From contig JAQBOA010000022.1 of the NCBI GenBank assembly GCA_028288305.1, positions 62,001 to 126,000 of the forward strand: DNA of 64,000 nucleotides, read 5' to 3'. The notes beneath the pieces are model-generated. The model had not been told where the DNA came from. It made no database searches and saw only the letters and a program-made list of their open reading frames with translations. Positions within the stretch are counted from its first letter, which is position 1, and every line of letters begins with the position of its first letter. The translations under genes and the position numbers were made by a program. Positions 8,991-16,980 of this stretch are shown here, piece after piece. The DNA is from Mucilaginibacter sp. (GTDB lineage Bacteria; Bacteroidota; Bacteroidia; Sphingobacteriales; Sphingobacteriaceae).

Positions 8991-10370
8991 TCATTTTAAT
9001 AATTTAGTGACCTTCCCAATAAATTCGTGCAATTGGTTCCCATTCGTGAAATTTATACTATTAATTCCTTGTTTCATTAGCCATTGTTCAAATTCAGGTG
9101 CCGGTCTTAACCCCAAAACTTTCCTTAAATATAAGGCATCATGAAATGAAGTGGACTGATAATTCAGCATAATATCATCCGAACCGGGTATCCCCATTAT
9201 AAAATTGCAGCCGGCTACACCCAATAAGGTAAGCAGGTTATCCATGTCATCCTGGTCGGCTTCAGCATGATTGGTATAACAAATATCGACACCCATTGGC
9301 AAGCCGAGCAGTTTACCGCAAAAATGGTCTTCCAGGGCCGCGCGGATAATCTGCTTGCCATCATATAAGTATTCAGGTCCGATAAAACCGACAACCGAAT
9401 TGACAAGGAGTGGTTTATATTTCCTGGCAATGGCATAAGCGCGTGCTTCGCAGGTTTGCTGGTCAACACCATGATGGGCATTTGCCGAAAGTTCGCTCCC
9501 CTGCCCTGTTTCAAAATACATCACATTGTTTCCAACTGTTCCCCGCTTAAGGGATAAAGTTGCCTCGTATGCCTCATCAAGCAAAGCCAGATTAATACCA
9601 AAACTGCTGTTTGTTTTCTCGGTGCCTCCTATTGATTGAAAACAAAGATCAACCGGTGCACCTTTATTTATTAACTCTAATGTTGTAGTAATATGGCTCA
9701 ATACGCATGATTGTGTTGGAATATCAAACTGCTGCCTAACTGTATCTATTAATTTTAACAAATTCATCACCACCGCAGGACTATCTGTAGCGGGGTTAAT
9801 ACCAATCACCGCATCACCGCTGCCATATAGCAAGCCCTCAATCATACTGGCTGCTATGCCTTTCAGATCGTCAGTTGGGTGGTTGGGCTGTAAACGGGTG
9901 GAAAAATGCCCCTTCAACCCAATTGTGTTACGAAAACGGGTAGCTACTTCACATTTTTTTGCTACAGCGATTAAATCCTGGTTACGCATTAGTTTTGATA
10001 CTGCCGCAGTCATCTCTGGAGTAACTCCTGCTTCAATACTTTTTAAAATTGCGGTATCTGTTTCATCACTCAAGAGCCAGTCACGAAATTCACCAACAGT
10101 TAAGTTGCTTATTGAATTGAATGATTCGGCATCATGATTATCAATAATTAATCTTGTAATTTCATCCTGTTCATAGGGAATAATTACTTCATTTAAAAAG
10201 GTTTTTAAAGGTACATCTGCCAATGCAATCTGGGCGGCAACACGCTCTTCATAACTCACAGCACAAACCCCTGTCAGCACATCGCCAGTACGGTAGGGCG
10301 ACGCTTTGGCCAGTAATGTTTTAAGGTCATCAAACCGGTAAACTATATTACGAACGGTGAACTTATACAC
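8991..10370 (-). CDS. eutB: ethanolamine ammonia-lyase large subunit EutB
   Basis: Full-length similarity by motif: FSTRLQPNHPTDDL, GDAVIGINPATDS, MYFETGQGSELSANAHHGVDQQTCEARAYA, GLPMGVDICYTNHAEADQDDMD. Confidence 0.97.
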   Translation of the reverse strand: MYKFTVRNIVYRFDDLKTLLAKASPYRTGDVLTGVCAVSYEERVAAQIALADVPLKTFLNEVIIPYEQDEITRLIIDNHDAESFNSISNLTVGEFRDWLLSDETDTAILKSIEAGVTPEMTAAVSKLMRNQDLIAVAKKCEVATRFRNTIGLKGHFSTRLQPNHPTDDLKGIAASMIEGLLYGSGDAVIGINPATDSPAVVMNLLKLIDTVRQQFDIPTQSCVLSHITTTLELINKGAPVDLCFQSIGGTEKTNSSFGINLALLDEAYEATLSLKRGTVGNNVMYFETGQGSELSANAHHGVDQQTCEARAYAIARKYKPLLVNSVVGFIGPEYLYDGKQIIRAALEDHFCGKLLGLPMGVDICYTNHAEADQDDMDNLLTLLGVAGCNFIMGIPGSDDIMLNYQSTSFHDALYLRKVLGLRPAPEFEQWLMKQGINSINFTNGNQLHEFIGKVTKLLK

Positions 10371-10433
10371 GGGGTTAATTATTGATTTAATGAATTATTG
10401 ATTTAGTGAATTATTGTATTAGTGATTGCATGG

Positions 10434-10493
10434 ATCGGTGAAATCATAATGCAATCGGTGAAATCATATTACAACCGGTGAAATCATATGTTC
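10434..10493. repeat. three tandem 20-bp repeats (RYCGGTGAAATCATAWTRYA-like)
   Basis: atcggtgaaatcataatgca / atcggtgaaatcatattaca / accggtgaaatcatatgttc; spans the permease stop codon. Confidence 0.85.
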
Positions 10494-11801
10494 TTCTATC
10501 AGCTTCACTTTATGTTTTCCCATCAGCACAAAAATAACAATCACTAAAGCGAGCCCAGCAAAAAAGATAAGGCTTAACATAAAATTATAATACATCATAG
10601 CGAAAAGTGTTATCGCCGAGATGATCAGCGCTATTGCCGGGAATACTGGATAAAAGGGGGAAATAAATGGCCTGTTTAAATCGGGCTCTTTTTTACGCAA
10701 TATAAACAGGCTGATCATGCTCATCATGTACATCCAAACCGCCCCCATAACAGAAAGTACGATGATCTGGTTTGTAGTACCAGTAAAGAGCGCGGCAAAG
10801 CTAACTACCCCACCTGCTATAATACTCCAATGGGGAGTTTTAAATTTGTGGCTAACATTTGATAAAAACCGCGGCAGATAACCACTTCTGGCCATGGCAA
10901 ATACCTGCCTGGACGATGCCAGTATTGTACCATGAAAAGATGCAATTAAACCAAACAGGCCTATACTTGCGAATATTTTGGTAAGGCTGCTTGCTTTTCC
11001 TAATGCTACGCTTATAGCAGCTGGAAGCGGATAATCAAGGTTACTTAATTTGCGCCAATCAGTAATTCCCCCGGTAAATATCATCACTCCCAGGGCTAAA
11101 AACACAAGTGTTGCTAAACCTGAAATATAACCTTTGGGGATATTACGTTTGGGATCTTTTACTTCTTCGGCAACCATTGCTACTCCTTCAATGGCCAAAT
11201 AAAACCAAACAGCATAAGGTAATGCTGCAAAAATACCTGTCCAGCCGAAAGGCATAGGATGACTTAAAAAATTATTCATTTTAAAATGGGGGGAAACAAT
11301 CCCCATAAAGAGTAATAATTCTACAACTGCCAGAATAGTAATAAACACTGAGAATGTAGCCGATTCTTTTACTCCTAAAATATTAATGCAAATAAATAAT
11401 ACATTAAAAAACAAGGCAGAATACAATACTGGTATAGCGGGATATAAAAAATGCAAGTATGCGCCCAATGCGAAAGCGATAGCCGGTGTGGCAAAAAGGA
11501 AATCAATAAGGGTAGCGTATCCGGCTACCAAACCGCCAAATGGCCCCATGGCCCGGTAAGCATAAGCAAATGCCCCGCCTGCATGAGGAATAGAGGTTGT
11601 TAACTCGGTATAACTAAATATAAAGGTAATGTACATCAGGGTGATGACTAATGTCGCTATGAGGAAGCCAATAGTACCGGAAACAGCCCAACCCAAATTC
11701 CATCCAAAATATTCCCCGGATATAACCAATCCTACTGCTATGGCCCATAGGTGAACCGGTTTTAATACCCTTTTTAAATGTTCTGTATTTGTATTTGCCA
11801 T
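10464..11801 (-). CDS. eat: ethanolamine permease, APC family
   Basis: 12-TM amino acid permease; starts HLKRVLKPVHLWAIAVGLVISGEYFGWNLGW, typical of ethanolamine permeases; adjacent to eutBC. Confidence 0.9.
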   Translation of the reverse strand: MANTNTEHLKRVLKPVHLWAIAVGLVISGEYFGWNLGWAVSGTIGFLIATLVITLMYITFIFSYTELTTSIPHAGGAFAYAYRAMGPFGGLVAGYATLIDFLFATPAIAFALGAYLHFLYPAIPVLYSALFFNVLFICINILGVKESATFSVFITILAVVELLLFMGIVSPHFKMNNFLSHPMPFGWTGIFAALPYAVWFYLAIEGVAMVAEEVKDPKRNIPKGYISGLATLVFLALGVMIFTGGITDWRKLSNLDYPLPAAISVALGKASSLTKIFASIGLFGLIASFHGTILASSRQVFAMARSGYLPRFLSNVSHKFKTPHWSIIAGGVVSFAALFTGTTNQIIVLSVMGAVWMYMMSMISLFILRKKEPDLNRPFISPFYPVFPAIALIISAITLFAMMYYNFMLSLIFFAGLALVIVIFVLMGKHKVKLIEEHMISPVVI

Positions 11802-11990
11802 AGACCCCTTATTGTAAATTATTGCGCCTTAAAATAGTTAAAGCTAAGGGTATTTCAAAATGAAGAAATATTTCAATTAATGGATGAGAGTTACCAGAGA
11901 TTCAGTTTTTGAAAAAATATAGATTTTATTAAAACAGCTTTGCTTTTGGCATGTTCATTGCATATCATATACTAGTAATATTACATAAAC

Positions 11991-12269
11991 ATGTTACAAA
12001 TAATCGTACCTTCAACGGGCCGCTCACAATTAACTTTCTCTACATTTGAAAGGTTTGATTTGCCTGCCCCGCCGAATGGTGCTGACGCTGAAATTAATGA
12101 CGACCTGATATTGAAGTTTGAGGATGAAGAAGAAGCCATTTCTTATGCTGATGAGTTGGAGGATATGTCTAACCTGATTAAAGACAAAGACGCCCCTCAA
12201 TACAGAGCCATCGGAGATATTATTATGGCCATAAGGAATGACGAATTTGTACAAAGCTATTCAAGATAA
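11991..12269 (+). CDS. hypothetical small protein, paralog of the following gene
   Basis: 92 aa ORF aligning with 12293..12655 (FxFEDEEEAISYADELED / VFDNEYEAVIYADELEE; AIRNDEFVQSY / AIRNDDTIRNY). Confidence 0.7.
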   Translation: MLQIIVPSTGRSQLTFSTFERFDLPAPPNGADAEINDDLILKFEDEEEAISYADELEDMSNLIKDKDAPQYRAIGDIIMAIRNDEFVQSYSR

Positions 12270-12292
12270 AAATAAGTATAATAATTTATGTT

Positions 12293-12655
12293 ATGTTAAG
12301 TATCAGTATACCTCCAACCACAAAAAGTCCCATAACATTTGCCGACTTTATTAATTATCAGCTTCCCATACCATCAAAAGGCCTTAAAGCACTTAACAAG
12401 AATACTGTTTTGGTATTTGATAACGAATACGAAGCGGTTATTTACGCAGATGAACTGGAAGAAATAGTTACAACCATCAGCAAGGGCTCGCCATTAAGAA
12501 ACATATTGAGAGATATGGCAACCGCCATACGTAATGACGATACCATAAGGAATTACCTCGAAAACTCCACAACTTTGACATGGCTTAAAAACTGTATGAA
12601 AACTATTCGTTTTGCTATTAAACCTTATGTATATCTGTCAAAAAATCGATTTTAG
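12293..12655 (+). CDS. hypothetical small protein, paralog of the preceding gene
   Basis: See 11991..12269; tandem duplicate with ~25% extra C-terminus. Confidence 0.7.
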   Translation: MLSISIPPTTKSPITFADFINYQLPIPSKGLKALNKNTVLVFDNEYEAVIYADELEEIVTTISKGSPLRNILRDMATAIRNDDTIRNYLENSTTLTWLKNCMKTIRFAIKPYVYLSKNRF

Positions 12656-12738
12656 TTTCAGATAGGAAAGCTTTATGTTATAGTTGTAAAAATTTACTAT
12701 TAGATCGCAAAGCTTTCCCTACGATAATTTAAAGGTTT

Positions 12739-13668
12739 TTACGCTTTTAACGTTTGGGTTAAATACTTATAACTGCTTTCAATACTTGTGTAAGCATCTT
12801 TGGGCATATCATGTTCAACAAAAAAGTGTTTCATCCCTGCAGTTGAGCTGTTTTCAAATATTCGTTTAAAATCGATAGTGCCGCTGCCTACTGGTAAAAT
12901 TTCATTATGACTGGCATCTAAATCCTTTACATGCCATAAAGGGAAACGCCCCGGATGCTGCTTAAATAATTCTACCGGATCTTGTCCGCCTTTAACGGCC
13001 CAGGCCAGGTCCAACTCCATTTTCACATTGTTCGGGTCAGTTTCCGATAGTAACAAATGATAAGGAACTTTACTTTCCACTTCATGAAACTCCATATCAT
13101 GATTGTGGTAGCAAAATTGAATACCCACTTTTTTGGTTGCTTCGCCGGTTTTATTTAATGTTTCAACTGTAGATTTAATCTCATCAAGTGTACCAGTCGG
13201 AGCATTAGCGCAAACCAGGTATGGAATTCCGCCTTCAGCTGCTTCATCAACCAATTGCTGCATATTGTCTCTAAGGTTCATCATTGGCGGTATCACCATT
13301 GGTTTACCATCAGCACCCACAGGCATTTTATAACCTTTAGGCATTTTAAATGGTGCCCCAATAACATGATGCGATTTCCACGACATGCCTAAATCATTAA
13401 CCAAAGCTTTAAACTCCTTGGGTTTCATACCATAATAGCCACCTTTTTTACTAAAAGCCGATTCAATTTCCTTGTATCCAATAGCGGCGATTTTAGTTAA
13501 AGTTCCCTTTACGTCATCATCTATCACACCAAAAAAGGTAAAAAGCTGCAATCCAACCGGATGCGGAGCTATAAAATTTAATATTGAGCCGGCTTTTCCC
13601 GATAAAGCCATACTGCCAAGTACAAGCGTACCTGTGCTTTGCAAAAACTTGCGCCTGTTGTAATTCAT
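12739..13668 (-). CDS. sugar phosphate isomerase/epimerase (TIM barrel) with Tat-like signal
   Basis: MNYNRRKFLQSTGTLVLG; FCYHNHDMEF, MELDLAWAVKGGQDPVELFKQHPGRFPLWHVKDLD. Confidence 0.9.
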   Translation of the reverse strand: MNYNRRKFLQSTGTLVLGSMALSGKAGSILNFIAPHPVGLQLFTFFGVIDDDVKGTLTKIAAIGYKEIESAFSKKGGYYGMKPKEFKALVNDLGMSWKSHHVIGAPFKMPKGYKMPVGADGKPMVIPPMMNLRDNMQQLVDEAAEGGIPYLVCANAPTGTLDEIKSTVETLNKTGEATKKVGIQFCYHNHDMEFHEVESKVPYHLLLSETDPNNVKMELDLAWAVKGGQDPVELFKQHPGRFPLWHVKDLDASHNEILPVGSGTIDFKRIFENSSTAGMKHFFVEHDMPKDAYTSIESSYKYLTQTLKA

Positions 13669-13862
13669 GTTTCTTGATAATTAAGTTTACGTGGTTACGT
13701 AAAGCTAAATGATAAAAAGGGGATTTGGAAATTTTATTGTGTTATTTTGACACAATAAGAGGAATAAATTGAGCATTCTTAATTGATGTTATCAATTGTG
13801 TTTTAATACTCTAATCGCCAAGAAAAATTTTTAAATTTATTTAATCCTTAAATATTAATAAA

Positions 13863-14729
13863 ATGATACGCTTTCCTCAATTATTGCGACACTTTGAAGA
13901 TAAATATTTTCTATTGTTCGGGGATCGGCCTTATGCTAAATATAATGTACTAACTGAACCCGATAGTACTAAAAAAGTAGGCTTTCTTACGGAAAATACT
14001 ATCTTCCTAATATTTAAAGGTGCTAAGACTTTTTATTTTGAAGACCATAACATAATTGTTAATAAAGATCATTTCGTTTTATTGAAAAAAGGTATTTATA
14101 CAATGTCTGAATATATAACAGAAACGGAAGAATTTGAAGCATTAATGATTTTTGTACCGGACAATTTTTTAAAGCAATTACGATTTAATGAATCTAATAG
14201 ACAGGTTAGTAAAACCAATAAAACTTATGTTTTAATTAAACCAAATGAATTGTTAAACAGCTTTAAAATTCAATATATGAATTATTTCAACAAATCATTA
14301 CATAACATGGAGGTTTTACTTCAGTTAAAGTTACAAGAGCTTTTTATGTTACTCTCATCGGGCGTTGATCAATATTCGATTATGGATTTTATTCATTCTG
14401 CAACTTCAGACCAGCCTGTTGATATTGATTTTATTTTAAAAAAACATCTTTTACAACCTTTAACTATTGCTGAGTTGGCTGTTTTGTCCGGAAGAAGCCT
14501 GGCTGCATTTAAAAGAGATTTCCATGAAAAATATCATTGTTCGCCTAAGCAATGGATCAATCAGCAAAGACTTAATTATGCGCACAGGGCACTTTTGCAT
14601 ACTGAAAAAAACGTTGGCGAGATCGCCTATGAATGTGGATTTGAAAATATTTCACATTTTATTAAAATATATAAAAGACAATACGGTTTCACTCCCAAAT
14701 TTGCAAGAGCCGAAAAAGCTACTATTTGA
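13863..14729 (+). CDS. AraC family transcriptional regulator
   Basis: C-terminal HTH: LTIAELAVLSGRSLAAFKRDFHEKYHCSPKQWINQQRLNYAHRALLHTEKNVGEIAYECGFENISHFIKIYKRQYGFTPKFAR. Confidence 0.95.
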   Translation: MIRFPQLLRHFEDKYFLLFGDRPYAKYNVLTEPDSTKKVGFLTENTIFLIFKGAKTFYFEDHNIIVNKDHFVLLKKGIYTMSEYITETEEFEALMIFVPDNFLKQLRFNESNRQVSKTNKTYVLIKPNELLNSFKIQYMNYFNKSLHNMEVLLQLKLQELFMLLSSGVDQYSIMDFIHSATSDQPVDIDFILKKHLLQPLTIAELAVLSGRSLAAFKRDFHEKYHCSPKQWINQQRLNYAHRALLHTEKNVGEIAYECGFENISHFIKIYKRQYGFTPKFARAEKATI

Positions 14730-14790
14730 GCTTTTAACGTTAATATTAAATTCTAATGCCTGGTAATTTTGAAAAAAAAATTATCAGCAT

Positions 14791-15114
14791 ATGAAATGGT
14801 TTAATTATCCAGCTTGTTTGTTTTCAGGAGTATTTCTTACAAATTCCCTTTTACACTTAATACATGGTGTAAATGGTGATGCTTTTCCAACTCCATTTGC
14901 AAATCCACCCGGCACAGGTCTGTCTTCGCCAGTTATAAATGTTTTTTGGGCAGCAACAAATATAATTGTAGGAGCATTTTTTCTTAATTCAAGCAGGCTG
15001 TCTTTTAACAACAAATACACTGTAGTTTTATTTATTTCTGGTATTATCTTATTTAGTTTATTACTAAGTCTATTGTCGCCCGCCATATTAATTAATTATA
15101 AACATCAAAACTAA
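14791..15114 (+). CDS. small membrane protein of unknown function
   Basis: 107 aa with three hydrophobic segments, immediately upstream of the azoreductase-like gene. Confidence 0.7.
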   Translation: MKWFNYPACLFSGVFLTNSLLHLIHGVNGDAFPTPFANPPGTGLSSPVINVFWAATNIIVGAFFLNSSRLSFNNKYTVVLFISGIILFSLLLSLLSPAILINYKHQN

Positions 15115-15115
15115 A

Positions 15116-15754
15116 ATGAAAACTCTTATAGTAAAATATATTCCAAGATATGAAAGGTCTGTTACCAACAAACTTTTAAATGAATTTATAAAAAGCGCTG
15201 ATACTACTGAATTAGAGATTTTAGATTTATGTGAATCTATACCGGATTTTTTTAATCCTGAAAATATTGAAGCCTACTATTTACGCAATATGATGGGCAA
15301 GGAGCTTTCTGCTGCTCAAGCTGATTCCTTATTGAAAATGCAAATAATGACTCAGCAGTTAAAATCTGCTGACATAGTAATAATTGCATTCCCTATGTTT
15401 AATTTTTCTATGCCGGGTTCAATTAAAGCGTGGTTTGATTCAGTGCTGCATGTTGGAGAAACCATAGATCCAAGAGGAGGAGTTTACAAGGGACTAATGA
15501 GTGGAAAAAAAGCATTAATTCTTATTGCTGCAGGTGGAATTTATAGTCACGGTGACGGAATAGGTCCATATTTTGGTCCAGAATGGGAATATGCAATGTC
15601 ACTTGCAAAATTGGAACTTAAATTTATGGGATATTCTGAAGTTTTGGGAGTTATGGCCGAAGGTACTGCGGTACTAAATGAAGAAGCTAAAACAGATATG
15701 TTAAACCAAAAATTGAAAGAAATAAAAAAGATTGCTGAGGCTTGGTATAAATAA
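15116..15754 (+). CDS. FMN-dependent NADH-azoreductase-like flavodoxin-fold oxidoreductase
   Basis: IVIIAFPMFNFSMPGSIKAWFDSVLHVGETI, KALILIAAGGIYSHGDGIGPYFGPEW. Confidence 0.92.
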   Translation: MKTLIVKYIPRYERSVTNKLLNEFIKSADTTELEILDLCESIPDFFNPENIEAYYLRNMMGKELSAAQADSLLKMQIMTQQLKSADIVIIAFPMFNFSMPGSIKAWFDSVLHVGETIDPRGGVYKGLMSGKKALILIAAGGIYSHGDGIGPYFGPEWEYAMSLAKLELKFMGYSEVLGVMAEGTAVLNEEAKTDMLNQKLKEIKKIAEAWYK

Positions 15755-15761
15755 TAAAGTT

Positions 15762-15792
15762 GCTTTACGAAGTTTTGAAACCTTCGTAAAGC
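15762..15792. terminator. perfect 11-bp hairpin downstream of the azoreductase-like gene
   Basis: GCTTTACGAAG (15762-15772) and CTTCGTAAAGC (15782-15792); no long T tract. Confidence 0.5.
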
Positions 15793-15962
15793 CCTTTCCT
15801 CCAGCGCGCGAATGCGCGCAGGCCAAAGACGTTGAGTTCTCGTGCTCCGCTGATAGGTGCCAAACTATGCTGATTGCGTTAAAGTACTTATAAGAGGTAC
15901 ATAATACTGTCGACTATTGAGGAGTTCGATTAGGCTGCAGAAAACCTCAGACCACATTGGCT

Positions 15963-16176
15963 GCAATTCAAATCTTTGCTCCCACACGAAACGTTCCTAA
16001 CGGAACGTGAAAAAGGCTTTTCTACATTTTCTACCGACGATACGTCCCTATGGGACGAATATGACGTAAAACACGCCCATAGGGACGTTTGGTTGGTAGT
16101 AGTTGGTAGAAAAAATCAACAGTTGGCGAGTGCGTTCTATCGGAACGCCTGGTAAAAATGCGAAGATTTGAATTGC
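15963..16176. repeat. ~214-bp MITE-like element with terminal inverted repeats and four internal short palindromes
   Basis: Ends GCAATTCAAATCTTTGC / GCGAAGATTTGAATTGC (16/17 inverted match); internal ACGTTCCTAACGGAACGT, CGTCCCTATGGGACG, CGCCCATAGGGACG, GCGTTCTATCGGAACGC. Confidence 0.7.
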
Positions 16177-16827
16177 ACCCACAACATTTGGCAACTATTC
16201 AATTTTTTAGTAAATTAGTTAAGTGAAAAAAACATCCGACGCAGAACTTGATTTCATTATAGACAAGCAAAACGAGATTCATTAAAGAACCGAAAAATAT
16301 AGATTTATCCACAAAGTCTGAACCATGGACAGACAAGAACTTTCAGACTTTTGAAAAATAATGCGCGTAGTTAAAGCAAAGAATGCCGAACGTAAAGGAA
16401 AAGTGTTAGAACCTAATAGTGTAAAGTCACATCAGGATTAATCATTAAAAGGCAGCGTTCATTTTGTTTGTTCATTTGAACGCTTATGAACGATTTTTGA
16501 AGAAAACAATCGCTTCCTCTTTTTTACACCCCACAAATTTTTTTACATAAAGTATTGTAGGATAGTATTTTATTCAATTTATACCGGGATTTAAAAAACC
16601 TGCTAAAAACTGCATTTTTCTGCTTTTTTTCGTTAAAAAGTGCTGCCTTTGATATCAATTTAGAAAGCGTGAAAATAGCTGACTAATAGGTAGTTACTGA
16701 CTTTGGCATCAATAACTAAATGCAAACTTCTGATTATAAGTAATTTACGAGTATTTACCTATGTGTTCATCTGAAATGAACGTGAACACCGGTTAGCAAG
16801 AACCGGCGGGCAAGGAGAACGACGACG

Positions 16828-16902
16828 CGATTGCAAAATTGCATGGCGGTAATGCATGGTTCGCGATTGCTTCTCCGCCTATTGGCGGACCGCAATGACA
16901 AA
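16828..16902. repeat. degenerate 'TGTCATTGCGG...GCAATCGCG' type dispersed repeat
   Basis: aaggagaacgacgacgcgattgc ... cgcgattgcttctccgcctattggcggaccgcaatgacaa. Confidence 0.45.
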
Positions 16903-16980
16903 TTTGAAAGAACTCCTAAAAACCTGGCACCAATCTCCTTACTCTCGGACTTTACTGACTTTCCCGACTTTCGGACTCCT

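Noticed and set aside
10434-10493. Possible CRISPR-like array
   Set aside because: 20-bp units are directly adjacent with no spacers; simple tandem repeat.
14467-14766. Plus-strand 99-aa ORF in alternative frame
   Set aside because: Overlaps the conserved AraC HTH in a different frame.
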